DNA of 23,496 bases, from NCBI GenBank assembly GCA_023426225.1, contig JAFABD010000046.1:1-23496 (forward strand), written 5' to 3'. The notes beneath the pieces were generated by a model. The model ran no database searches, was not told where the DNA came from, and saw nothing but the letters and a program-made list of their open reading frames with translations. Shown in pieces: positions 1-7,445 of this stretch (position 1 is its first letter; each line of letters starts with the position of its first letter). The translations under genes and the position numbers were made by a program. Source of the stretch: Pseudomonadota bacterium (lineage in GTDB: Bacteria; Pseudomonadota; Alphaproteobacteria; Sphingomonadales; Sphingomonadaceae).

Positions 1-1
1 C

Positions 2-205
2 GCCGCCGTCGCCCGCGTCGCGCGCGGCCATGCGCTCGGCCAGATCGACCTTGCCGAACTGCTCTATGCGCGGCGTCAGGCGACCGAGGCGCGCCGGGCG
101 GAAATCGCCGCACGGGTGGAATCGGACCGTGCGCTTCTGCGTCTTCAGATCGACGCGCATGTGATCTGGATCGGCGCCGAAAAGCACGATCACGACGCCG
201 ATTGA
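2..205 (+). CDS. TolC-family outer membrane efflux protein, C-terminal fragment (partial)
   Basis: An open frame enters from the left edge and ends at TGA 203-205, leaving about 67 residues. The visible part contains GQIDLAELLYARRQATEAR followed by a long alanine/arginine/glutamate-rich helix. This pattern matches the last periplasmic helix of TolC/CzcC-type outer membrane channels, where a GEI(S/D)LxELLxAR segment is typical. Such proteins form the outer membrane duct of tripartite efflux pumps together with a membrane-fusion protein and an RND or similar pump. The tail ends in a short His/Asp cluster (KHDHDAD), which could fit a metal-efflux member, but that is inference. The partner pump genes would lie to the left of the window. 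The family call rests on this one segment, so it is moderately confident. Confidence 0.6.
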   Translation, partial: AAVARVARGHALGQIDLAELLYARRQATEARRAEIAARVESDRALLRLQIDAHVIWIGAEKHDHDAD

Positions 206-310
206 CACCGAATTGCGCGAAAATGCACGATCCGTCCTGCCATTGAGGGCGCTTTTCCGATGGTTTAGCGTTACCAAAATCGCCGATTCGTAGGAAATGG
301 GAGGGGGCGG

Positions 311-1318
311 ATGGACCAGGTCGAAACGCGCCGCGGCGTGCTCCGCGCGGGCGGCGCCGGGCTGCTCGCGACGCTCGCGGCGGCCCCCGCCCCCGCCGCT
401 GCCCACACCGATCAGGCGGGGCTCGCCGATCCGCTCGTCCCGCTCTGGCCCGGCGCGATTCCGGGCGCGCGCGGCACCGTCATCCGGCGCCGGGTCGAGG
501 ACCAGTCGAAGGATCCGGCGCGCCCCGACCGCTGGATTCGCGGCATCGACCGCCCGGCGCTCGTCGTCCGCCGCGCGCCGCGCCCCAACGGGGCGGCGGT
601 GCTGCTCGTCCCCGGCGGCGGCTATGGCTTCAACTCCTACGACAACGAAGGCGTCGAACAGGCGAACTGGCTCAACGCGCGCGGGATCACCGCCTTCATC
701 CTGCTCTATCGCCTGCCGGGCGAGGGCTGGGAAAACCGCCATCTCGTGCCGCTTCAGGATGCCCAGCGCGCGATGCGGCTGATCCGCGCGCGCGCCGCGG
801 ATTTCGGCGTCGATCCGCGCCGGATCGCGGTGCTCGGCTTCTCGGCGGGCGGGCATCTTGCGGGGTCGCTCGCGACGCGGTTCGACGAACGCTGCTATGC
901 CCCCGTCGACGCCGCCGACGCGCTGTCGGCCCGGCCCGATCTCGCCGGGCTCGTCTATCCGGTGGTCAGCATGGCGCCTGGCTACACGCACGGCAGTTCG
1001 CGCAACAACCTGCTCGGCGCCGCGCCCGACGCCGCGCGCGAACAGGCCGCGTCGGTCGAACGCCGCGTCGGTGCGGACACGCCGCCCGTGCTGCTCGTCC
1101 ATGCCGGCGACGACGCGACCGTCCCCGTCGCCAACAGCATCCTGCTCTATCAGGCGATGCTCGCCGCGCACCGTCCCGCCGCGCTCCACCTGTTCGACGA
1201 GGGCGGCCACGGCTTCGGCACGCGGCTGTCGCCCGCCATGCCCGCGTCGCAATGGCCGGGGCTCTTCCACGCCTGGGGCGTCCGCCACGCCGTTTTCTCC
1301 GCCGCCGCAGCCGCGTAA
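311..1318 (+). CDS. Tat-exported alpha/beta-hydrolase esterase (acetylesterase-like)
   Basis: This is a 335-residue hydrolase, probably an exported esterase acting on acylated sugars or other small esters. The N-terminus has a twin-arginine motif (TRRGVLR, residues 6-12) followed by an alanine-rich hydrophobic stretch ending near AAAH at 29-32, so Tat export to the periplasm is likely. The alpha/beta-hydrolase fold shows an oxyanion-region PGGGYGF (101-107), a nucleophile elbow GFSAGG with Ser178, an HAGDDATVP segment with acid Asp268, and EGGHGFG with His300. The order and spacing fit the BD-FAE/acetyl-xylan-esterase-like group. The ATG at 311 follows a purine-rich GGGAGGGGG ribosome site. 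A secreted SGNH hydrolase lies 35 bases downstream, so the two may share a transcript and act on related ester substrates. Substrate is unknown; the fold and catalytic triad are clear. Confidence 0.85.
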   Translation: MDQVETRRGVLRAGGAGLLATLAAAPAPAAAHTDQAGLADPLVPLWPGAIPGARGTVIRRRVEDQSKDPARPDRWIRGIDRPALVVRRAPRPNGAAVLLVPGGGYGFNSYDNEGVEQANWLNARGITAFILLYRLPGEGWENRHLVPLQDAQRAMRLIRARAADFGVDPRRIAVLGFSAGGHLAGSLATRFDERCYAPVDAADALSARPDLAGLVYPVVSMAPGYTHGSSRNNLLGAAPDAAREQAASVERRVGADTPPVLLVHAGDDATVPVANSILLYQAMLAAHRPAALHLFDEGGHGFGTRLSPAMPASQWPGLFHAWGVRHAVFSAAAAA

Positions 1319-1353
1319 GGCGCCGGCACGCAACCCGAATCAAAGGATCGCCG

Positions 1354-2178
1354 ATGCCCGTTTCCCGCCACGTCGCAACCGCCGCCCTGGCCTTTGCCGG
1401 CCTCGCGCTCGGCCTCGCCGCCCCCGCTGCGGCCCAGACGCGCGTCGACGGCGACCCCTATGCCGCCGATCCGTCGGGGATCGTCGACGATCCCTGCCCC
1501 GTGCATCCCGCGCCCGCCGACGGGGATGCGTGGCGGATCGCCAATCTCCACATGCTCACGCGCGATTTCGGCCAGCATTGCCGCTATCGCGCGCAGAATG
1601 CGGCGTTGCGCGCCGCGCGCACGCGCGTCGACGTGGTGTTCATGGGCGATTCGATCACCGACGGCTGGATCGCCGCCGATCCGTCGCTGTTCACCGGCGG
1701 CGTGGTCGATCGCGGGATCAGCGGCCAGACGACGCCGCAGATGCTCGTGCGCTTCCGCGAGGACGTGATCGAGCTGCATCCGCGCGCGGTCCACATCCTT
1801 GCCGGCGCCAACGACATTGCCGGCAATACCGGCGCCTCGACGATGGCGGTGGTCCAGGGCAATATCCGCTCGATGGCCGAACTGGCACGCGCGCACGGCA
1901 TCCGCGTGATCCTCGGCTCGATCCTGCCTGCGGGCGCCTTTCCGTGGAGCCCCGACAAGAAACCGGCGCCGCAGATCATCGAATTCAACCGCTGGCTGCG
2001 CGGCTATGCCGCCGCCAACGGCTTCGCGTTTGTCGACTATCACGCCGCGCTTGCCGATGCGCAGGGGGCGATGCGGCCGGGGCTCGCGGGCGACGGCGTG
2101 CATCCCAACGCCGCGGGCTATGCGCTGATGCGTCCGCTCGCGCTCGCCGCGATCCGCCGCACGCTCGGCGCGCGCTGA
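1354..2178 (+). CDS. Secreted SGNH/GDSL-type hydrolase
   Basis: This 274-residue protein has a Sec signal peptide (residues 1 to about 28, cleavage near AAAQ) and belongs to the SGNH/GDSL lipase-esterase superfamily. The conserved blocks are visible: block I MGDSITDGW with Ser100, block II around GISGQTT (121-127), block III GANDI with Asn153, and block V DGVHPNAAGY with Asp247 and His250. Members hydrolyse ester bonds in acylated carbohydrates, lipids or similar compounds; this one would act in the periplasm or outside the cell. The ATG at 1354 was chosen because AAAGGA (1342-1347) lies at a good distance and the signal peptide begins there; the frame is open further upstream, but that would overlap the esterase. 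The neighbouring esterase suggests a joint de-esterification role, which is inference. Confidence 0.87.
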   Translation: MPVSRHVATAALAFAGLALGLAAPAAAQTRVDGDPYAADPSGIVDDPCPVHPAPADGDAWRIANLHMLTRDFGQHCRYRAQNAALRAARTRVDVVFMGDSITDGWIAADPSLFTGGVVDRGISGQTTPQMLVRFREDVIELHPRAVHILAGANDIAGNTGASTMAVVQGNIRSMAELARAHGIRVILGSILPAGAFPWSPDKKPAPQIIEFNRWLRGYAAANGFAFVDYHAALADAQGAMRPGLAGDGVHPNAAGYALMRPLALAAIRRTLGAR

Positions 2179-2258
2179 CGCGCCACGGCGGCTCTTGCGC
2201 GGCGGCGCGTTTTGGGGTGTCTGCGCGGTCGATGACTACAGGGAAGAACCGCACCGCC

Positions 2259-2753
2259 ATGTCTCGCCGCTTCAAACTGGCGCTCGCCGCGCTCGCCTGT
2301 GCCGCCTCGGGCTTCGTCGCCGTCCGCGTGACCGCGCAGACGGATCGGACGCAGGATGCGGCGTGGCACAACCGCCAGATGCTCGCGCTCGCCGAACGCG
2401 GCTCGGCCCAGGGGTGGCAGGCGCTGCCCTCGGGGCTGCGCTGGCGGCGGATCAAGGGCGACGGCAAGGGCGCGCACCCCAGCGTCAGCGACGTGGTGAC
2501 GCTCCATTATGCCGGCACGCTCGTCGACGGCACCGAATTCGACAGCTCGTTCAAGCGCGGCGCCCCCGCCACCTTCCCGCTCGCCGCGCTCATCCCCGCG
2601 TGGCAGATGGCGGTGCCGCTGATGGGCGTCGGCGACACGATCGAAATCGCCGCCCCCGCCGACCTCGCCTACGGGCCGGAGGGCAAGGGCCCGATCCCCG
2701 GCGGCGCGACGCTCCTGTTCCGGATCGAGCTGCTCGGAATCGAACCGCGCTAA
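2259..2753 (+). CDS. Exported FKBP-type peptidyl-prolyl cis-trans isomerase
   Basis: This 164-residue protein has a signal peptide (MSRRFKLALA start, cleavage near VTAQ at about 27) and a single FKBP domain over about residues 55-164. The signature elements are present: VTLHYAGTLVDGTEFDSS (80-97), the central W-x-x-A-V-P segment (WQMAVPLMGVGD) and the closing LAYGP...PGGATLLFRIELL. FKBP enzymes catalyse cis-trans isomerisation of prolyl bonds and help protein folding, here probably in the periplasm. The ATG at 2259 has AGGGAAGAA at 2240-2248 ahead of it; an in-frame ATG at 2232 is possible but would put ten extra residues before the signal peptide. The frame is open far upstream with no stop, a high-GC artefact. 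It converges with the MscS-family gene, whose 3' end approaches or overlaps this stop codon. Confidence 0.88.
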   Translation: MSRRFKLALAALACAASGFVAVRVTAQTDRTQDAAWHNRQMLALAERGSAQGWQALPSGLRWRRIKGDGKGAHPSVSDVVTLHYAGTLVDGTEFDSSFKRGAPATFPLAALIPAWQMAVPLMGVGDTIEIAAPADLAYGPEGKGPIPGGATLLFRIELLGIEPR

Positions 2754-3911
2754 CGTCGCCGTGGCGGCCCCTGCCGGTATTGCACCCGCCCCCCCCCCAC
2801 AGCCGGCCCGAAGCGGAAGATGTTGTTCGGCGTGATGCTCCGGGGCCGCGTCGCGCTGCGCCCGCAATGTGACGTCGCCGCGGTGGCGGACAATCGCCTC
2901 CGGCATTTCATCGCGAATGAACGCCATCATCGCTTCACGTACGTCGCAGCGCAGGTCGAAGGCCCGGCCCGCATCGGCGGCGCTCACCAGCGCACGCAGC
3001 TCCATCTGATCGGCGCCCAGTTCGGTTACTTGCAGTCCCGCCACGCGTCCGTCCCAATTCGCGTTGGCCTGTACGATCTCGCTCAGCTTCGCGCGGAGAC
3101 GCGACACGTCCGCGCAAGGATCGACATGCAGAAACGCGGTGCCGAGCAGCTGGCTGGTCTGCCGCGTCCAGTTCTGGAAACTGTCTTCCAGAAACCGGCT
3201 GATCGGCACGATCAACCGACGTTCGTCCCACACCTTCACCACCACGAACGTCAGGCGGATCTCCTCGATCCGTCCCCATTCGCCATCGATGATGACGACA
3301 TCGTCGAGGCGGATCGGTTCGGTAAACGCCATCTGGATGCCGGCGATCAGGTTCTTCAGCGCCGGCTGCGCTGCCGCGCCGACGGCAATGCCGGCAACGC
3401 CTGCCGAAGCGATCAAGGTCAGCCCGATGCTGCGAACGGCCGGGATGCTCATCAACATCATGCAAAAGGTGACCAGCAGCGCCAGGAAGATGACGATGCG
3501 GCGCAGAATGCCGGCCCGGGTGCGCCGCCGACGCGCCATCAGATTGTCGGCCACGCTGATGTCTGTGCTCGCCTCGAGCGCGGCAAATACGGTGCCGATC
3601 AGCGCGATTGCCAGCCAACCGATCAGCGCGGGCAGGACAAGCCCCGCGACCTGCCGCCAGGCTGCGGCGGACTGGACGCCGAGCCCAAGCGCAGGCTGCG
3701 TGGCCGACAGGGCAAGCGCAACCATGAGCCAGCGGGTCGGCGCGCAAACCCTGCGAACGCCTTCAGCGGCGGCAAGGACCGGAATCCGCCTTGCAGCCCG
3801 ACGCAGGATCACGAGAAAAAGCCGATGGAGTACCAGCGCAGCCGCCACGGCGAAAACGAGCGTGGCGGCGGGCTGTAGCCAGTCCGGCAGGCGTTCAATG
3901 AAGCGGATCAT
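2750..3911 (-). CDS. MscS-family mechanosensitive ion channel (3' end uncertain)
   Basis: This is a small-conductance mechanosensitive channel of the inner membrane that opens under hypo-osmotic tension. The ATG at 3911 has AAGAGGG (3922-3928) ten bases ahead. Hydrophobic segments lie at about residues 14-36, 61-78, 88-110 and 137-157, followed by the pore-lining glycine/alanine helix (GVAGIAVGAAAQPALKNLIAG, 171-191), the most diagnostic part, then the beta domain (about 195-250) and an alpha/beta C-terminal domain to about residue 330. Conserved sequence ends near 2850. As written, the frame has no stop until 2118 and would run antisense through the whole FKBP gene, giving 597 residues. Shortening the G tract at 2789-2798 by one base gives a TAG at 2750 and a 386-residue protein, a normal size. 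I give that end as the likelier one. The identity is firm; the stop is not. Confidence 0.75.
2789..2798. repeat. Homopolymer run of ten C (ten G on the minus strand)
   Basis: Ten consecutive C bases lie in the 3' part of the minus-strand MscS-family gene, just after its conserved domain. As written, the minus-strand frame passes through the run and stays open to 2118. Removing one base brings a TAG into frame at 2752-2750. The run is either a sequencing or assembly length error or a slippery tract. Confidence 0.9.
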
Positions 3912-3961
3912 GGGGTGCCAACCCTCTTCACCACTGCCGGGACGCACCGCGCGGCGTCGCC

Positions 3962-3977
3962 GCTCGACGTGTCGAGC
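3962..3977. repeat. Short inverted repeat upstream of the MscS-family gene
   Basis: GCTCGAC (3962-3968) and GTCGAGC (3971-3977) form a perfect seven-base inverted repeat with a two-base centre. It lies in the 126-base gap between the M61 peptidase stop and the MscS start, about 50 bases upstream of the MscS ATG. It could be an operator or part of a terminator for the M61 gene; no T-tract follows on either strand. The rest of this gap shows nothing I recognise. Confidence 0.3.
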
Positions 3978-4037
3978 CGCACGCAGGACGGGCGATGCCA
4001 CTTACGTCCGCTTCACCCGGTCGGGCCGGCTGCGGCG

Positions 4038-5777
4038 CTAGTGCTGGCCTCCGCCGGGCACCCGTTCCCATTGATAGGCGGGGGCCGCCTCTCCACGCGG
4101 CTGATATCGGATCGAAAGCGGCGCATCGCCGCGCTTGATCTCCAGCGTCAGGAACGCCTGCTGGTCACCTTGCAGCCCATCCTGCGAGAAGCTGTTGCGG
4201 ATCTCGTCCCCGTCGCGCAGTCCGGCCCGGGCCGCCTCCGATCCGGGCACCAGGCCGCGCACGATCCGCGGCCGCGCAAGCAGGCTGGCGGGATCGAAGC
4301 CCAGGTCGAACCGGCGCAGCATTCGCGTCGTCCGCCGGAATTCGGGGCCGAATGCGTCGTCCGGCGGCACGATCGTCGATCCGGCGAGCATCGCTTCGAA
4401 TGCGGCAATCCCCTGCGCACCGAGTTCGGCGTGCAGCAGGCGCCGCCACAGCGCCTCGTCCATCGGCTGGCCTGCCCGGCGCGCTGCCAGCATCGCGCGA
4501 ACCAGATCGTCGAGCGATCGCTTCCCGCCCGATGCCTTGCGGACCGCCGCGTCGACACTCGCGAAATAGAGCGATCCGCGGTCATAGGGCAGCACGCGGA
4601 CGCGCGTGTCCTTCCAGAAGCCGTCCGGGATCGCCGCATTGGGCAGATTGATCTTGATGTTGGTGTAATAGCGACCTGCCGTGCTGTTGAGGTCGTCGAG
4701 GAAGGCGTCCGCCGGGATCAGGCCGGCGCGATATGGCAGCATCCGCTGGTAATGGACGGCCAGGCCCTCGCCGAACCAGGAACGGTCGAGGCCGCCCGCC
4801 GCATCCATCGACTCGTCGAGCGAGCGAACCCAACTGTGCAGCATTTCGTGCGCGAGCAGCGAGCGCAGATCGTCGGCGCGCGACTGGTGGTTGAAGGTAA
4901 AGGCAAAGCTGTCGGTCAGTCCGATACCGCTACCAGGATTGCGGACGTTGGTACGCCCGAACACCCCGAAACTTGCCGGCGCCTCACCAAAGAAGTGGCT
5001 GTAATATCGGCGCAACGTGCCCGCCCATTGCATCAGCGGCGCCATCGCGAACGGCGGCGTTCCCTGCCATGCGGCGAAGAACCCGTCCTCGCGCGAACGG
5101 AAAACACCCGGTCTGCCTGCCATGTAATAGACCGCGGAAAGCCGTTCGGGCGTCAGCGCCTCGACGCTCGTCGCGTCGCCGACACCGAAGCTCGACACCC
5201 CCGTGGCGCCGGCACCGTAACCGGCAAAGTTCCAGCGAACCCGGACGCGCCGCGCCTTTCCGTCGGCGGGCTGCAGGACGAAAGCGGTTCCGGCGGCGGA
5301 AAAGCCGTCATTCTCCGTCCGCATCTCGTATTGCGGCAGCGCGAGCGGCGGTGCCGCCGCGTCGATCGGCACGCGATAGCGGACGGCGACGCGCCCGGCG
5401 ACCGCACGCCCCGCCTGCCACAACCGGGTACGGTTGGATCCGTCGTCCACCACGTCGCGCGTCGCGGTGACGAGCACACCCTTTGCATCGGTGACGACCA
5501 GATCGCGAATGTCCGCCGCGCTGGTGACGACGGTGTTCGCGATCAGCGCCAGTCTGAACAGCGGCTCGCCGGGCTCCCGATGCATGTCGTGCGCTACCAG
5601 CGTGATATCGACGTAGGGGATGTGATGCGCCGCATCGGGCGCGGCAGGCGCGATCATGATCGTCACTTCGGGCGCCGGGCGCCGGCCGGCGGCAGATGCG
5701 GGCACCGGCAGGACGGTCAGCGCCGCCATCAGGCCGGAGATCAGCGGCATCTTGCACATAAGGGCGTGGGGCGGCAT
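4038..5777 (-). CDS. Exported M61-family (glycyl aminopeptidase-like) metallopeptidase with C-terminal PDZ-like domain
   Basis: This is a 579-residue zinc peptidase, probably periplasmic. A signal peptide covers residues 1 to about 30 (cleavage near ASAA). An N-terminal beta-rich region is followed by the gluzincin motif HEMLH (His310, Glu311, His314) and, 23 residues on, the third zinc ligand in WFGEGLAVHY (Glu337). This spacing and the SW after HEMLH fit family M61, whose members remove N-terminal Gly/Ala from peptides. Near the C-terminus, VRGLVPGSEAARAGLRDGDEI (506-526) is a PDZ-like segment, as is usual in this family. The ATG at 5777 follows GAGGAGG at a spacing of eight. It sits between the MscS gene and the Lrp-type regulator, all on the minus strand, so it may belong to the peptide-use locus. 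Confidence 0.82.
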   Translation of the reverse strand: MPPHALMCKMPLISGLMAALTVLPVPASAAGRRPAPEVTIMIAPAAPDAAHHIPYVDITLVAHDMHREPGEPLFRLALIANTVVTSAADIRDLVVTDAKGVLVTATRDVVDDGSNRTRLWQAGRAVAGRVAVRYRVPIDAAAPPLALPQYEMRTENDGFSAAGTAFVLQPADGKARRVRVRWNFAGYGAGATGVSSFGVGDATSVEALTPERLSAVYYMAGRPGVFRSREDGFFAAWQGTPPFAMAPLMQWAGTLRRYYSHFFGEAPASFGVFGRTNVRNPGSGIGLTDSFAFTFNHQSRADDLRSLLAHEMLHSWVRSLDESMDAAGGLDRSWFGEGLAVHYQRMLPYRAGLIPADAFLDDLNSTAGRYYTNIKINLPNAAIPDGFWKDTRVRVLPYDRGSLYFASVDAAVRKASGGKRSLDDLVRAMLAARRAGQPMDEALWRRLLHAELGAQGIAAFEAMLAGSTIVPPDDAFGPEFRRTTRMLRRFDLGFDPASLLARPRIVRGLVPGSEAARAGLRDGDEIRNSFSQDGLQGDQQAFLTLEIKRGDAPLSIRYQPRGEAAPAYQWERVPGGGQH

Positions 5778-5891
5778 CGGAATATCCTCCTCGGGTCAAA
5801 CCGATGCTAACCGGCGTGCAGCGCGAATTATCGGGCGATTTCGCACAAGAAATGCCGCCCACCGGCATGATTTATGCGCTGCCCTCGCGGC

Positions 5892-6365
5892 TCACCACGC
5901 CGGCAGCGGCAGCCGGTGCGTGCATTTCATCTCCGACAGCGTTGCGATCGACCGGATGTCCTCAACGCCGGGGAGCCGCAACAGTGTGCGGAAGGTGAAA
6001 TTCTGGTACCATGCCATGCTGGGCGCCAGCACCTTCAGCATGACGTCCATTTCGCCGAACAGCGTATAGGCCTCGGTGATCTCCGGAATCTCGTCGACCG
6101 CCCGGATGAAGCGCTCACGCCCCTCGTCGTTGAGCCGCCCCATCTTGAGCTGGGCGAAGATGTACATGCTTTCGCCGAACTTCTCGCGATCAAGCACGGC
6201 GACCTGCGCCTTGATATATCCCTCCTCGCGCAGCCGCTGGATGCGCCGCCAGCATGGCGATTGCGATAGCCCGACGCGTTCGGCAATCTCGCTCGAGGAT
6301 TCCGAAGCGTCGATCTGTAGCCGATCGAGAATCTTGACATCCATGCGGTCGAGCGATTCAGACAT
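5892..6365 (-). CDS. Lrp/AsnC-family transcriptional regulator
   Basis: This 157-residue protein has the size and layout of an Lrp/AsnC regulator: a DNA-binding helix-turn-helix at about residues 25-50 (SSEIAERVGLSQSPCWRRIQ), then a RAM ligand-binding domain from about 66 to 150 with the characteristic GEMDVMLKV segment (104-112). These proteins sense amino acids and control their catabolism or transport, often from a divergent promoter. The ATG at 6365 gives the normal family length; the frame is open further upstream but only through non-coding sequence. It is divergent from the ornithine-cyclodeaminase-family gene across 126 bases, a classic arrangement for a local regulator of that gene and probably of its own. 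The ligand is unknown. Confidence 0.9.
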   Translation of the reverse strand: MSESLDRMDVKILDRLQIDASESSSEIAERVGLSQSPCWRRIQRLREEGYIKAQVAVLDREKFGESMYIFAQLKMGRLNDEGRERFIRAVDEIPEITEAYTLFGEMDVMLKVLAPSMAWYQNFTFRTLLRLPGVEDIRSIATLSEMKCTHRLPLPAW

Positions 6366-6491
6366 TATTATGCGCAACCCCGGCCATATATGGATTGAAA
6401 TTACGCGCATGCTAAGCTGCGGAAGGGATTTCGGCAAGCGTTCGTCGTTAGGCGCAGCTAGGATGCGTCTTACGAAATCAAGGGAGGCGGC
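6366..6491. promoter_or_regulatory. Divergent control region between Lrp-type regulator and ornithine-cyclodeaminase-family gene
   Basis: This AT-richer 126-base gap must carry both promoters. It contains the perfect palindrome CCATATATGG (6384-6393) flanked by an outer inverted repeat, ATGCGC (6370-6375) and GCGCAT (6405-6410), centred on almost the same point. Nested symmetry like this fits binding by a dimeric or octameric regulator such as the adjacent Lrp-type protein. TTGAAA at 6395-6400 could be a -35 element for the plus-strand gene, but no convincing -10 follows. GGGAGG (6482-6487) is the ribosome site for the plus-strand gene. Operator function is inferred. Confidence 0.5.
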
Positions 6492-7445
6492 ATGAAACGC
6501 GAGCAGCTGGCGATCTTCGACAGCCGGTATGTCCGCGATCATCTGACCTATCCCGACGCCATCCGCGTGGTCCACCACGCCATGGCGGCGCTTTCGGCGG
6601 GCACTACGCGCCAGCTGTTGCGTACGATGATCCCCCTGGGCTCGGGTCGCACCTTTGCCCAAATGCCCGGAGCGCTCGGCGAGCGCGACATGTTTGGCGC
6701 CAAGATGGTCAGCGTGTTCGCCGACCAACAGGCGCCGGGGCTCCGGCGACATCGCGGCATCGTGTTGCTGTTCGAACCCGAGACGGGCGAGCCGGTGGCG
6801 ATCGCCGATGCCGAGGAAGTGACACACATCCGCACTGCAGCGGCGACCGCCGTCGCGACCCACGCGCTGGCGCGGGCGGATGCGCGCACCCTGCTGATTA
6901 TCGGAACCGGCGCGCAAGCGCGCAGTCATCTGGCTGCGCTACCCCTCGTCCGCCGGTTCGACCGGATTCTCATATGGGGCCGCAGTGCTGAAAAGGCGGC
7001 GACACTCGCTAGTGACTTCGCGGCGCTCGGCGCGACGGCAGTGGACGAACTGCCCCAGGCCGTCGCGGCGGCTGACGTGATCTGCACGCTCACGGGCGCG
7101 GCCGAGCCGGTGCTCCACGGCGAATGGGTGGTTCCCGGCACGCACATCAATCTGGTGGGATCGAGCGGACCAGGGCCGGTCGAGGCCGACACCGCGCTCG
7201 TCCGCAAGAGCCGCTATATCGCCGACAGCCGCGCATCGGCGCTCGACGCCGCTTCCGAGTTTCTGGTCGCTCGTGCCGCGGGGGCGGTGGATGACGATCA
7301 TATTGTCGGGGAGATCGGCGACGTGCTGCTCGGCCGCCTCGCCGGTCGCCGCGACGATGCCGACATCACGCTTTACAAGTCGCTCGGTCACGCGGCGCAG
7401 GATCTTGCGGTCGCGGCGCATCTCTATCGGAGTTCGCTCGCCTGA
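6492..7445 (+). CDS. Ornithine cyclodeaminase / mu-crystallin family NAD(P)-dependent enzyme
   Basis: This 317-residue cytoplasmic protein belongs to the ornithine cyclodeaminase/mu-crystallin family. Known members deaminate ornithine to proline, oxidise alanine, or reduce cyclic ketimines and imines. The Rossmann motif IIGTGAQAR spans 136-144; upstream are the conserved lysine in FGAKMVSVF (Lys71) and the EEVTHIRTAA segment with Arg114; DITLYKSLGHAAQDLA (291-306) is the usual C-terminal family block. This block has KS where classical ornithine cyclodeaminases have DS, a feature closer to ketimine reductase-like members, so I do not assign ornithine as substrate. The ATG at 6492 follows GGGAGG. 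Its stop overlaps the next start by one base (TGATG), implying translational coupling with the exported amidohydrolase. The divergent Lrp-type regulator probably controls it. Confidence 0.87.
   Translation: MKREQLAIFDSRYVRDHLTYPDAIRVVHHAMAALSAGTTRQLLRTMIPLGSGRTFAQMPGALGERDMFGAKMVSVFADQQAPGLRRHRGIVLLFEPETGEPVAIADAEEVTHIRTAAATAVATHALARADARTLLIIGTGAQARSHLAALPLVRRFDRILIWGRSAEKAATLASDFAALGATAVDELPQAVAAADVICTLTGAAEPVLHGEWVVPGTHINLVGSSGPGPVEADTALVRKSRYIADSRASALDAASEFLVARAAGAVDDDHIVGEIGDVLLGRLAGRRDDADITLYKSLGHAAQDLAVAAHLYRSSLA

Noticed and set aside
2118..2750. Continuation of the MscS-family frame as a genuine 220-residue C-terminal domain
   Set aside because: It is antisense to the FKBP gene and part of the SGNH gene, and its translation is low-complexity and rich in Arg, Gly and Glu, as expected from reading GC-rich genes backwards.
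2820..3878. Plus-strand 352-residue frame over the MscS-family gene
   Set aside because: It is the complement of the channel gene; the translation has no domain, while the minus strand shows clear membrane helices and the conserved pore segment.
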